Below, one piece after another: positions 1 to 8,714 of a stretch of 64,000 bases of DNA. The position numbers and the translations under genes were made by a program. Under the pieces are notes generated by a model that saw only the letters and a list, made by a program, of their open reading frames with translations, did not search any database and had not been told where the DNA came from. The DNA comes from Bacteroidaceae bacterium (lineage in GTDB: Bacteria > Bacteroidota > Bacteroidia > Bacteroidales > Bacteroidaceae), in the NCBI GenBank assembly GCA_017622815.1, contig JAGAQH010000029.1, forward strand, positions 181,559-245,558, read 5' to 3'. Positions within the stretch are counted from its first letter, which is position 1; every line of letters begins with the position of its first letter.

Positions 1-1035
1 AACAAGCAAACGACTCCCCTCATATCTTATATGGTAGAACAGATCCCTGCTCGGAGAATTTATGCTGATTACCTGAGAGGGATTTATAAAATGATTATCA
101 TACAAATCATAACTCCTTACACCTTGGATTCCTTCTGCCACATAGTACTTACCATCAATACATGTGATATCATGTATCGGAAAATCAAGACTAAACTGGA
201 TATTATTCCATCTACTCGTATACTCTCCCTTATATATATATATACGTGTGGACATGCCAAACATCAACATGTCATCAGTCGAGGTCATATATGGAATTCT
301 GTTGGGGAGGATATTTAGAAACCTACCGCTTAATTCTATTTCGTCAATCCCCAGTTCTTTACGTCCGAACAAATGAGAATCATATACGGCTAATTCCAAA
401 TATACCTGACTGCTAATTGGAGCATCCCAAACAGACTTGTCGTGCAAGTTACTTGAAACTGGTGTTTTATAGAGCCCCTTATCTGTGGCAATATATAAGA
501 ATTCACCCACTTCTGCCATAGAATAGACCTTCATTCCTGTTGTCTGATATGTTTCTGCAATTACCGCATTCTCCATATCTAACTCTATTATAGACTTATC
601 CGTACATATGTAGACATCGTTGGCAGAGTGGCACAAGCCATTGACCATACCACCAAGGATAGAGTGCTCCTTCAAAGCAGAAACATTTACCACAGCATCC
701 TCTGCATCCAGCATATCTATGTTACCTGTACTGTAAATCACCAGTAACCTTCCTGTTGCTTCATTGTATGAGATGCGTGCTATTTCCTTGTCATTAAGTT
801 CATTCAAGCAATCATACGTCTTCACGCTGCCGTCCTCAACATCGTAACGCACAAGATTACCTGTATTGGAATCTTTTGTCCCGCTTCCCTTCATAACGCA
901 ATACAGATAATTACCTGCAGCCTCAACCTGCATCGCCTCTGTATAAGCAGGGTACACCTGCCACTTCTCGTTTTGAGAATACGAGAAGTGGCAGGCGCAA
1001 ATAAAAGATATAATGAATAATAATATGCGACGCAT
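1..1035 (-). CDS. porZ: PorZ-like type IX secretion protein, N-terminal part (cut by window start)
   Basis: This is a 345-codon open frame that runs off the left edge. It starts at the ATG at 1035, one base after the stop of the upstream kinase gene. The first ~20 residues form a signal peptide (MRRILLFIISFICACHFSYS). After it comes WQVYPAYTEAMQVEAAGNYL, followed by repeated short beta-strand blades (LVRYDVEDG, LYIATDKGLYKT) of the two-component-regulator-propeller type. That order matches the N-terminal propeller of PorZ, a surface component of the type IX secretion attachment complex that in Porphyromonas gingivalis takes part in linking cargo to A-LPS. The C-terminal domains lie outside the window. 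The alternative is another propeller protein without a T9SS role, but the N-terminal sequence favours PorZ. Confidence 0.8.
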   Translation of the reverse strand, partial: MRRILLFIISFICACHFSYSQNEKWQVYPAYTEAMQVEAAGNYLYCVMKGSGTKDSNTGNLVRYDVEDGSVKTYDCLNELNDKEIARISYNEATGRLLVIYSTGNIDMLDAEDAVVNVSALKEHSILGGMVNGLCHSANDVYICTDKSIIELDMENAVIAETYQTTGMKVYSMAEVGEFLYIATDKGLYKTPVSSNLHDKSVWDAPISSQVYLELAVYDSHLFGRKELGIDEIELSGRFLNILPNRIPYMTSTDDMLMFGMSTRIYIYKGEYTSRWNNIQFSLDFPIHDITCIDGKYYVAEGIQGVRSYDLYDNHFINPSQVISINSPSRDLFYHIRYEGSRLLV

Positions 1036-1036
1036 A

Positions 1037-3517
1037 CTATTTCTCCGTGTAAGAAGAGCCCTTGTCTCCACTACCATAATGTCCATACATTCCATAATGA
1101 CCGTATCTGCCATACTTTCCATGGCCATAATAATAACCATATTTACGCTTAGTCATGTCTATAGAATTAAGCACTATACTACACTTCGGCAACTTATTAT
1201 CGGTTACTATCTGGTTAATCAATGTGAAGTTGGACTTGGGACTATAATCAGCCCTTGCCACAAGCAATGTTGCACTTGCACATTGTCCTATCGTCAATGT
1301 ATCTGAAACTAATCCTATTGGGGGAGTATCCAATATTATATAGTCATATTTGGTTGACAGATACTCAATACCGCTGTTAAGCAAAGAACTACTCAACAAC
1401 TCAGATGGATTAGGCGGTATTATTCCTGCTGGCAACACATACATATTCTTGTTCACTCCGGAAGGCGTTATCTGTTCTTCCAACAAATGGAAATCTGGCT
1501 CTTCCGAATTCAAGAAGTTCACTATACCTCTCTTGTCGGCTTTAAGACCAAACAGATTCACCAATCTTGGCTTGCGGATATCCAGTCCGATAATCAGGAC
1601 CTTCTTGTTAAGCAAAGCCAACGACATTGCCAGGTTTGTGGCGACAAATGTCTTTCCCTCTCCAGGAATGCATGACGTTACCATTATGACCTTCTCTGAT
1701 GGCTTCAAAACAAAATTCATATTTGTTCTTAGACCACGGAATGCCTCTTCTATCATATCATTTCTATTCTCCCGCACTGCAATGGGGGATGCCGCGTCAC
1801 CTACAGTAGCGCATTTGGGTATATCTGCCAAAATGGGAAGTTTTGTCAGTTGCTCAACATCCTCTCTTCCTCCAATTTTGAAACGCAACAGACTCAGGCA
1901 TATCAATATGCCTATTGGCATACAACATCCAAGCACCAAAGCTGCCAGCAGGACAATCTTGCTCTTGGGACTGACCTTTCCCGATATTATGGGTTCATCG
2001 ATAACCCTCGCCTTTGACGCCGTGCTATACAGCTGTATATAATTTTCCTCACGCTTCTGCAACAATGTCAAATACAGGTCGGACTTAAGGTTTCTCTGGC
2101 GGTCTATGTTGGTAAGCACTCGTTCCTGGGTCGGAGTCTGCGCTATTCTGTTTGAATATAACTTATATTGTTCGTCAATACTCTTTCTCTGGGTCTCCAT
2201 GTTTTCATATATGTTACCCATATTAGTACGTATAGACGGCCACATATCCGAAATCTGCCTTGAAATCTGAAGAACCATAGGATTTTCTTCGCTGCTTCCC
2301 TTCAAGAATCGGTTACGTTTAAGCACCAGTTCATTATATTCCGTAATCATCTTTACCAAAGAAGCATTGCTCAGTCCCAGGTTGGCCGGAATAATCTGAT
2401 GATAGTTTTGAGGAGAGTCCATGTATTCTATCAACGATTTGACCAATGCCAGCTGAGTCTGCATCTCTACCCTTTCCTTCTGATAATTCGTATAATTGGT
2501 CAGTGCCGAGGTAGCATCGTTAGAAAGATTTATCAGTTCATTGTCTTTCTTGTATGCCTCCATTCCGTCTTCCGTCTCATCCAGTTCTGCCCTGATCTTG
2601 GCCAAACGCTCGTCTATGAACTCCTCTGTCCTTAACGCAACCTCGTTCTTATCCTCATTTGCATCTTCATTATAGCATTTCACCAATTCACGCAAATAAT
2701 CCAGTGCTCTGGCCTTCTTTGTATCCAGTATTCCGACATTGGCCACTGTGGTTGTTTTTGACGTCGGGGCGGCACTTAGTCTTTTTGCGTAAGAACGCGC
2801 CATGTCCTTAAGAGGATATATCGTAATCTTCAACTTACCGAAATGTTCCTGTTCCGCATCTTCCGTATCTACTTCCTGCAAAGACATAGTCTGTGCCTCA
2901 TAAATCGGATTACGCTGGAACAGCAAAGTTCCGTACTTTGTATCTATCGTTGTAGGGAATTCCTTCAGGGAAGTACTATAAGTTACCTTTTTGGAGTCCT
3001 CTTCATCAAAAAACATTTCCAGCTGATACCCTGACGGAGAACCGACAAGTTCCATATATAACGGTCTTGACAACTGCTCCAAGCGGGTCTCGTCCAGGTC
3101 CACCAAGACCGGGCTGTTCTTATACAAATCACGATCGATCACACGACCTTCCTGAAAATAAGAAACATATAGCTTCAGGTGTCTGACCACTCGTTTCGCA
3201 ACCGCTACGCTGCGTATGATTTCAAGTTCGTTGTCAAAACCATTGGAGTTGGACATCAAACCCATCTCGTCCAAAGCCATCATTCCAGAAAAGCCTCTGT
3301 TTTTTTGCTCTGCATCCTTCACCAGCACCTTCATTGATGCTGAATACACTGGTTCCTTGTATCTCAAATACACAAAGGCAGCCATCAAACACAGCAAGGC
3401 GGAAAGCACCACCCAATACCAATTCAGGCAGAACAAAGTCCAGATGTTTTGCAAACTGAAGACACTCTGTTTCTCTTCCTCTTCAACCAGGAAATCCCTT
3501 TCTCTATTTTCCAACAT
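1037..3517 (-). CDS. Wzc-type bacterial tyrosine kinase / polysaccharide co-polymerase
   Basis: The 826-residue protein controls chain length and export of a surface polysaccharide in the inner membrane. A Wzz domain with a first membrane segment lies near residues 25-50, a long periplasmic coiled-coil and GNVR-like region follows, and a second membrane segment lies near 530-555. The cytoplasmic BY-kinase domain has Walker A GEGKT at 619-623, the A' motif LIIGLDIRKPR at about 640-651 and Walker B IILDT at 727-731. The tail (about 793-814) is a dense tyrosine cluster separated by G, H and R, the usual autophosphorylation site. Length and domain order fit the family. The porZ start follows after one base, so the two genes are probably translated from one transcript. 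A Wza-type partner lies at 7749-8591. Confidence 0.95.
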   Translation of the reverse strand: MLENRERDFLVEEEEKQSVFSLQNIWTLFCLNWYWVVLSALLCLMAAFVYLRYKEPVYSASMKVLVKDAEQKNRGFSGMMALDEMGLMSNSNGFDNELEIIRSVAVAKRVVRHLKLYVSYFQEGRVIDRDLYKNSPVLVDLDETRLEQLSRPLYMELVGSPSGYQLEMFFDEEDSKKVTYSTSLKEFPTTIDTKYGTLLFQRNPIYEAQTMSLQEVDTEDAEQEHFGKLKITIYPLKDMARSYAKRLSAAPTSKTTTVANVGILDTKKARALDYLRELVKCYNEDANEDKNEVALRTEEFIDERLAKIRAELDETEDGMEAYKKDNELINLSNDATSALTNYTNYQKERVEMQTQLALVKSLIEYMDSPQNYHQIIPANLGLSNASLVKMITEYNELVLKRNRFLKGSSEENPMVLQISRQISDMWPSIRTNMGNIYENMETQRKSIDEQYKLYSNRIAQTPTQERVLTNIDRQRNLKSDLYLTLLQKREENYIQLYSTASKARVIDEPIISGKVSPKSKIVLLAALVLGCCMPIGILICLSLLRFKIGGREDVEQLTKLPILADIPKCATVGDAASPIAVRENRNDMIEEAFRGLRTNMNFVLKPSEKVIMVTSCIPGEGKTFVATNLAMSLALLNKKVLIIGLDIRKPRLVNLFGLKADKRGIVNFLNSEEPDFHLLEEQITPSGVNKNMYVLPAGIIPPNPSELLSSSLLNSGIEYLSTKYDYIILDTPPIGLVSDTLTIGQCASATLLVARADYSPKSNFTLINQIVTDNKLPKCSIVLNSIDMTKRKYGYYYGHGKYGRYGHYGMYGHYGSGDKGSSYTEK

Positions 3518-3653
3518 GTCTGTTATTTTTTAAGGTCGCCGACAGCATACGGCTCCAAGAACATTATTTACCGCACAAATATACATAGTATTCCTCACAC
3601 CAAAATGTTCCGTACACAAAAAAGCAACACACTTCGAAAAAATAGGGCGAAGA

Positions 3654-3686
3654 TTTGAATATATTCAATTATTTTCTGTATCTTTG
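3654..3686 (+). promoter_or_regulatory. Bacteroidetes sigma-A type promoter, transcript probably leaderless
   Basis: TTTG at 3654-3657 and TATCTTTG at 3679-3686 are separated by 21 bases, which fits the -33/-7 consensus. Transcription would start about 3-7 bases after the -7 box, practically on the ATG at 3694, so the first gene of the operon would have almost no 5' leader. Confidence 0.7.
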
Positions 3687-3693
3687 CCGAATA

Positions 3694-4428
3694 ATGAACG
3701 ACAGAACTAGTAACCACACGATAAATACATATAGTCGAGAAAGACTGTTTATTGCGTTATGCGACATAGCAATCCTGATTGCTTGTTGCACTCTTTTGGC
3801 ATACATTTATCAAAAAGAAGTTGGATGGTTTACAGCATTATTGGCCATTGAAACCATTATCATAGTAGTAATCAGACATATCGGCATGGTATTCCTGAAT
3901 AAGTCGTGGTTGGACAGTTTCCTGAACCGCGCCCTCAAGAAAGCCGCCGATCTGCTACTTTCGTCTCTTTTCTTGCTAACAGCATTCCCTGTCATCTACC
4001 TTATGTCTGCGGTTTACATCAGATGCCGCAAAGGATTTGCCCATGGCCCCATTCTTCGCTTTAAAAGAATGCGTACCGATGCAGGTTCATTCTCGGCACT
4101 GCTGTTCAACGAAAGCGGCACTATCATAGACAGGCCTTTGATAAATCGCATCCCCGTATTTTTCAATGTCATAATCGGGGATTTATCCCTATGTGATTTT
4201 ATGACGCTACAAGAAGACACCCCAGAGGAGGCACAAGACCAGATTTGTCAAATCGCAGAACAAACAGAGGAGGACATACAAGAAGCAGACAGCCTTCCCC
4301 AAGATAACACCTACAGCCAAGTGGATGAACCATCCACGGAAGCAACGGCATTAGCGGCAGAACCACATGCGTTATCTACGGAAGCAAATGCTTTATCAAC
4401 AGAAAACGACAACAACATCCAAATATAA
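3694..4428 (+). CDS. Degenerate sugar-transferase-like membrane protein
   Basis: A 244-residue protein, starting at the ATG just behind the promoter. Two membrane segments lie at about residues 18-60, a third at about 90-113. The stretch RALKKAADLLLSSLFLLTAF followed by GPILRFKRMRTD and NRIPVFFNVIIGDLSLCDF follows the order of a bacterial sugar transferase (PF02397: membrane anchor, FKQKR..[26 protein letters not shown]). The core is shortened, the Asp-Glu of the DELPQ motif and the terminal Pro-Arg-Pro are missing. This suggests it is not an active priming transferase. The last ~65 residues are acidic and end in near-repeats of ALSTEANALSTE. The stop overlaps the next start (TAATG). It could instead be an unrelated membrane protein; the family call is from motif order only. 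Confidence 0.5.
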   Translation: MNDRTSNHTINTYSRERLFIALCDIAILIACCTLLAYIYQKEVGWFTALLAIETIIIVVIRHIGMVFLNKSWLDSFLNRALKKAADLLLSSLFLLTAFPVIYLMSAVYIRCRKGFAHGPILRFKRMRTDAGSFSALLFNESGTIIDRPLINRIPVFFNVIIGDLSLCDFMTLQEDTPEEAQDQICQIAEQTEEDIQEADSLPQDNTYSQVDEPSTEATALAAEPHALSTEANALSTENDNNIQI

Positions 4429-5054
4429 TGAATATTTTCAAGTTCTTTTCCAATAAGAAGAAAGAAGGCAAGGCTACTGAGGAAATAGAAGACCTCATGC
4501 TTCTGCTCCGTGTCTATTTTCAGGCGGCCATAGCTGCCCAAACCGGTTTCAACAACATCAAGATACTTAGTGATCTGCGTTTCTTCAAACAGACCTACCA
4601 CATTGCAACCTTGAACAACAAGATTGGACTATCTGAAAAGAAGCAGTGCCAGAAGATGTTACAGCGCATATATGGCTTTAGCGACCAGTTCTTCAGCGAG
4701 ATCGATTCAAGCATGAAGAAGAATTGTCGCACCATACAGGATTTCCAGCCCTATATGCTGAAGTATCAGGATTTCACGCAGAATATACTCATGCTGATTC
4801 CAAATCTGGTAGGCAGAAAACTCACCGTTCTAAGGTTCTTTCCCAAGATAATGAAAGAATCAGTAAACAAGAGTATCCATAAAATACTGACAAACACAGA
4901 CTGGAGCGATCCCGGAGTCAGGCTTGCCACCATTGCAGTACGCAAAGAGCAAGCCAGCCTGCGCTATAGCGAAGCGTGGATAAGCGAATTCGCCAACACC
5001 ATCCTCCCATTAGGATTAAAAAGTCAAGGATCACAAAACGCGGAACAATCATGA
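4428..5054 (+). CDS. Hypothetical helical cytoplasmic protein
   Basis: I do not recognise this 208-residue protein. It has no signal peptide or membrane segment, is rich in Lys, Gln and Phe, and appears mostly helical (for example EDLMLLLRVYFQAAIAAQ and QCQKMLQRIYGFSDQFFSEI). The start overlaps the previous stop by one base and its own stop overlaps the next start (ATGA), so it is translationally coupled to both neighbours. It sits between a degenerate sugar transferase and a coiled-coil/ZapA pair. A link to envelope or division is possible only by position. Confidence 0.7.
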   Translation: MNIFKFFSNKKKEGKATEEIEDLMLLLRVYFQAAIAAQTGFNNIKILSDLRFFKQTYHIATLNNKIGLSEKKQCQKMLQRIYGFSDQFFSEIDSSMKKNCRTIQDFQPYMLKYQDFTQNILMLIPNLVGRKLTVLRFFPKIMKESVNKSIHKILTNTDWSDPGVRLATIAVRKEQASLRYSEAWISEFANTILPLGLKSQGSQNAEQS

Positions 5055-5350
5055 ATGAAAATGTCATGACATTAGTCTCACGTCTGGAGACCAGGACTCG
5101 GCAACTGATGCTGCAATACGACAAGTTGCAGCAACAATTGGAAGAAACTGAACAAAAGTTATCGGAGCAGAAACGTCTGTGCCTTAACTTGGAAGAAGAG
5201 AATCGCAGTTTAGAGGAGAAGTATGCCAGACTGAAAATGGCCAGACTAATTGACATGGCAGACGATGACGATTTAAAGAGCACACGCAAACGCATCAATC
5301 GCATGATTGCATCCGTAGACAAGTGCCTTGCCACCCTGAAAGTACAATAA
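5051..5350 (+). CDS. Small coiled-coil protein upstream of zapA
   Basis: A 99-residue protein. The chosen start at 5051 overlaps the preceding stop as ATGA; an upstream in-frame ATG at 4976 would overlap the previous gene by 79 bases and is less likely. Residues ~7-65 are a heptad-rich coiled coil (for example LQQQLEETEQKLSEQKRL, LEEENRSLEEKYARLK). The position two bases before zapA and the size recall ZapB-like partners of ZapA in Z-ring assembly, but there is no direct sequence proof. Its likely place is the cytoplasm. The neighbours zapA and rny are in the same transcript direction with short gaps. Confidence 0.75.
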   Translation: MNENVMTLVSRLETRTRQLMLQYDKLQQQLEETEQKLSEQKRLCLNLEEENRSLEEKYARLKMARLIDMADDDDLKSTRKRINRMIASVDKCLATLKVQ

Positions 5351-5352
5351 CC

Positions 5353-5640
5353 ATGGAAGACAAGCAGAAAATTACCATCAGATTCGGCTCATGGGATTTA
5401 CCCATGACAGTACTTCGCAAAGACGAGCATCTGTACCGCGAAGCAGAAAAACTGATGAAGGAACGATATGCTTTCTACACACGTAGTTACAAAGGACTTG
5501 CCACAGAGCGTTATATGGTCATGTGCATGTTGGACATCGCCGTCAGGCTACAGCATGCCTTAGAGCACAACGACAGCGCCGACCTTTTGGACAGGCTCAC
5601 TCCATTGGCAGAAGAAATAGAGAAAAGACTGGAGAGATAA
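5353..5640 (+). CDS. zapA: Cell division protein ZapA
   Basis: A 95-residue protein starting at ATG 5353, two bases after the upstream stop. The N-terminal part ITIRFGSWDLPMTVLRKDEH matches the beta-strand globular head of ZapA, which binds FtsZ. Then come EKLMKERYAFYTRSYKGLA and a long C-terminal helix (TERYMVMCMLDIAVRLQHAL to the end) that forms the dimer/tetramer stalk. Length is typical. The ZapA family bundles FtsZ filaments at mid-cell. It lies between the coiled-coil gene and rny, an arrangement common in Bacteroidetes. Confidence 0.88.
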   Translation: MEDKQKITIRFGSWDLPMTVLRKDEHLYREAEKLMKERYAFYTRSYKGLATERYMVMCMLDIAVRLQHALEHNDSADLLDRLTPLAEEIEKRLER

Positions 5641-5695
5641 TTCGTGCACACTACATTACTATATATACAACCATAATTTAATTCACTAAAACAAC

Positions 5696-7243
5696 ATGGA
5701 CGAAAGAATAATAGGAGTTATCTGCGGAGTTGCCTTCGTTATTATCTGGTTTATCGTCTGGTACTTCATAGTTGTACCTAGCAAACAGAAAAAGATGGAA
5801 GAGGAAGTTCGCAAGGAAGCAGAAGTAATTAAACAAAAGAAGCTTCTTGAAGTCAAGGAGAAGTTCCTTTCCAAAAAGAACGAGCTGGACAAAGAGATAC
5901 ATCAGCGCAACCAACAGCTCCAGCAAGCAGAAAACCGCAACAAACAGCGAGAAATGAGCCTGAACCAGAAACAGGACGAGTTAAACCGCCGCAAACAAGA
6001 AACTGAAGCCATACGTACCCGTTTGGAAAACCAGCAGGCCTTATTGGAAAAAAAGGAAGAGGAACTGGATGCAAGGCAAAGCGATTTGATAAACCAGGAG
6101 CGTTCCAAACTGGAAGAGTTATCAGGCCTTTCTGCAGAAGAGGCTAAGCAGCAACTTATTGACTCTCTTAAAGACGAGGCCCGCACCAATGCCCAGGCAT
6201 ATATCAACGATATCATGGACGAGGCAAAAATAAACGCCAATAAGGAGGCAAAACGTATTATCATACAAAGCATACAACGTGTAGCTACAGAAACTGCCGT
6301 AGAAAACAGCGTCACTATCTTTCACATAGACAATGATGAGGTAAAAGGACGTGTCATCGGGCGCGAAGGAAGAAACATACGAGCACTGGAGAATGCCACC
6401 GGTGTGGAAATTGTTGTTGACGACACACCTGAAGCGATAGTAATAAGCGCATTCGACCCAGTCCGTCGCGAAATATGCCGTTTGGCACTGCACCAGTTGG
6501 TATCGGATGGCAGAATACATCCTGCACGTATTGAAGAAGTAGTGGCAAAGGTAAAGAAGCAGGTTGACGAGGAAGTAATGGAGACCGGCAAACGAACCAC
6601 CATCGACCTTGGAATCCATGGCCTGCACCCCGAGCTCATACGTATTATCGGCAAGATGAAGTATCGCAGTTCCTATGGCCAGAACCTTCTGCAGCATGCA
6701 CGCGAAACAGCAAACCTCTGTGCAGTCATGGCAAGCGAGCTTGGTCTGAACCCCAAGAAAGCAAAACGTGCCGGCCTACTTCACGACATAGGCAAGGTAC
6801 CTGATGAGGAGCCGGAGATGCCACACGCACTCTATGGAGCCAAGTTGGCAGAGAAGTACAAGGAGAAGCCGGACATCTGCAATGCTATCGGAGCACACCA
6901 CGAGGAAACCGAAATGACCTCTCTCATTGCCCCCATCGTGCAAGTTTGTGATGCAATCAGCGGAGCACGTCCCGGAGCAAGACGCGAGATTGTAGAGGCA
7001 TATATCAAGAGACTGAAGGATCTTGAGAACATAGCGATGTCATACCCTGGCGTCACCAAGACGTATGCAATCCAGGCCGGACGCGAATTGCGCGTTATTG
7101 TCGGTGCCGACAAGATTGACGACAGACAGACAGAGAAGCTCTCTGGCGAGATAGCAACTCGCATCCAGAACGAGATGACATATCCCGGTCAGGTGAAAAT
7201 AACAGTAATACGCGAAACACGCTCTGTTGCGTATGCCAAATAA
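5696..7243 (+). CDS. rny: Ribonuclease Y
   Basis: A 515-residue endoribonuclease that starts mRNA decay at the membrane. The N-terminal membrane anchor is residues ~4-26 ([20 protein letters not shown]). A long charged coiled coil follows to about residue 165. The KH domain includes [15 protein letters not shown], and the HD domain has the metal-binding HD pair at His363-Asp364 (GLLHDIGKV) with a downstream HHEE. The C-terminus ends in [14 protein letters not shown], typical of the family, and the length is normal. The gene follows zapA after 55 bases and precedes a HAD hydrolase by eight bases. Confidence 0.97.
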   Translation: MDERIIGVICGVAFVIIWFIVWYFIVVPSKQKKMEEEVRKEAEVIKQKKLLEVKEKFLSKKNELDKEIHQRNQQLQQAENRNKQREMSLNQKQDELNRRKQETEAIRTRLENQQALLEKKEEELDARQSDLINQERSKLEELSGLSAEEAKQQLIDSLKDEARTNAQAYINDIMDEAKINANKEAKRIIIQSIQRVATETAVENSVTIFHIDNDEVKGRVIGREGRNIRALENATGVEIVVDDTPEAIVISAFDPVRREICRLALHQLVSDGRIHPARIEEVVAKVKKQVDEEVMETGKRTTIDLGIHGLHPELIRIIGKMKYRSSYGQNLLQHARETANLCAVMASELGLNPKKAKRAGLLHDIGKVPDEEPEMPHALYGAKLAEKYKEKPDICNAIGAHHEETEMTSLIAPIVQVCDAISGARPGARREIVEAYIKRLKDLENIAMSYPGVTKTYAIQAGRELRVIVGADKIDDRQTEKLSGEIATRIQNEMTYPGQVKITVIRETRSVAYAK

Positions 7244-7251
7244 ACAAACGA

Positions 7252-7677
7252 ATGATAATAGCTGTTGATTTCGACGGAACAATCGTAACACACGAATATC
7301 CCAAAATAGGCAAGGAGATCCCGTTTGCCACTCAAACGCTAAAGATGCTGGCAAAAGACGGGCACAGGCTCATTCTTTGGACCGTTCGTGAAGGCAGACT
7401 TTTGGAAGAGGCTGTGAAATGGTGCAATGAACGTGGTGTGGATTTCTATGCCGTAAACAAGGATTATCCTGAAGAGGAACTGGACAACAACAACCATTAT
7501 TCACGCAAACTTAAAGCCGACATCTGGATTGACGACCGAAACGTCGGAGGCCTGCCTGATTGGGGAACCATATATAGGATCATAAGTGAGAAAAGGACAT
7601 ACGAGGAGATACTCTGCACAGACATGGAAACCGGAGTCTCTTCCGTAAGGTCAAAACGGAAGTGGTGGCAATTCTAA
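7252..7677 (+). CDS. HAD-superfamily hydrolase, BT0820-like
   Basis: A 141-residue small phosphohydrolase. The catalytic motif DFDGTI is at residues 6-11, where the first Asp would be the nucleophile and the second the acid/base. RLILWTVREG supplies the motif II Thr, and DIWIDDRNVGG near residue 101 gives the acidic motif IV. There is no cap domain. This matches the small Bacteroidetes family of which BT0820 was structurally studied; the substrate is unknown. It begins eight bases after rny and is probably in the same transcript. It ends about 70 bases before the export lipoprotein gene. Confidence 0.85.
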   Translation: MIIAVDFDGTIVTHEYPKIGKEIPFATQTLKMLAKDGHRLILWTVREGRLLEEAVKWCNERGVDFYAVNKDYPEEELDNNNHYSRKLKADIWIDDRNVGGLPDWGTIYRIISEKRTYEEILCTDMETGVSSVRSKRKWWQF

Positions 7678-7748
7678 GATGCACGGCACTCTTTGAATTG
7701 CTATATGTAGACACAAGACTATTTACGTATAAATATAATCAGCCTGAT

Positions 7749-8591
7749 ATGAAGAAGCCTTTATTCGTATTCACAAAAGAACTGATACTTGTTCTTCTCA
7801 CAGTCCTGCTGACTGCAAGTTGTGTTAGCAAGAAGAAGCTCGTTTATTTCCAAGGGGCAGACAACGTATATACAGAGGCCCAGAAAATAAACCAGATGTA
7901 CGAAATGAAGTTGAAGCCTGCCGACCAGATTCTGGTAAAGATAACCTGCCAGACAGAGCCCGAACTTCTCAGCATCTTTGCCCGTGACGTAACCATGGGC
8001 TTGCTTGGCAATCAGACCAACTATAATCAAACCGGTTCATTGTCCAACTCCTATGCTTACACAGTAACCAATGATGGCGTAGTCATTCTCCCGGCCATAG
8101 GCAGAGTGTATGTCAACAACCTTACATGTGATGATGCGGCAACAGCGATTGAGCAAAGAATCAAGGAACTCAAACTGATTCTGGATCCGGAAGTAACGGT
8201 TCGTCTGCAAAATGCGCGTGTCACAGTTGTCGGTGCAGTAAAGACTCCCAAAACGGTAAACCTGACCAGCGAGCGAAATACGGTAATTGACATTCTTGCA
8301 CAATGTGGAGACCTTGACGTCACCTCACTAAGAAAAAATGTCAAGCTTTTCCGCGAGACAAATGGAGAGCGCCACATGTACACTCTGGATTTGACGGACG
8401 TGAACATCTTCAACAGCCCAGCATTCTACGTTCAGCAAAACGACATGATCTACGTAGAGCCGAACAAGAGCCTTGGTGTTAAAAGCAGCGCATTCTACAC
8501 CTTCCTCAGTGCTGGCGCCAGCATACTTGGTTTGGCTTCAAGCATAGTTGCCCTGGTTTTTGCCATAAAGGACGAAGCCGGTAGCAAATAA
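7749..8591 (+). CDS. Polysaccharide biosynthesis/export lipoprotein, Wza type
   Basis: A 280-residue outer-membrane protein for polysaccharide export. I chose the ATG at 7749 because it places a clean lipoprotein signal (ILVLLTVLLTASC, Cys25) at the N-terminus; the longer frame from 7662 has no signal. The poly-export domain covers about residues 50-160 (LKPADQILVKI, VILPAIGRVYVN), then a SLBB repeat (VTVVGAVKTPKTVNLTSER). The C-terminus is a hydrophobic segment (FLSAGASILGLASSIVALVF) followed by a few charged residues. The Wzc-type kinase at 1037-3517 is the expected inner-membrane partner; the two lie on opposite strands about 4 kb apart. Confidence 0.92.
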   Translation: MKKPLFVFTKELILVLLTVLLTASCVSKKKLVYFQGADNVYTEAQKINQMYEMKLKPADQILVKITCQTEPELLSIFARDVTMGLLGNQTNYNQTGSLSNSYAYTVTNDGVVILPAIGRVYVNNLTCDDAATAIEQRIKELKLILDPEVTVRLQNARVTVVGAVKTPKTVNLTSERNTVIDILAQCGDLDVTSLRKNVKLFRETNGERHMYTLDLTDVNIFNSPAFYVQQNDMIYVEPNKSLGVKSSAFYTFLSAGASILGLASSIVALVFAIKDEAGSK

Positions 8592-8611
8592 GCCGCCCAC
8601 GAAGGAATTTA

Positions 8612-8674
8612 TCTAAACACAGACCTGCGAGATTTACGTTAAGTAATCTCGCAGTTGTGTTTCTAAACACAGAC
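8612..8674 (+). terminator. Hairpin between 13-bp direct repeats after the export gene
   Basis: The arms at 8625-8637 and 8643-8654 pair over 12 bases with one bulged T (CTGCGAGATT/AATCTCGCAG). The sequence TCTAAACACAGAC occurs at 8612-8624 and again at 8662-8674 on either side. There is no strong T tract, so this is a possible terminator rather than a certain one. Confidence 0.5.
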
Positions 8675-8714
8675 AATCAAGCAATCGTCTCTAACCCATA
8701 AACCTTACATCCAA

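Noticed and set aside
4014-4220. Minus-strand frame opposite the sugar-transferase-like gene
   Set aside because: Short shadow frame; coupling of starts and stops supports the plus-strand gene.
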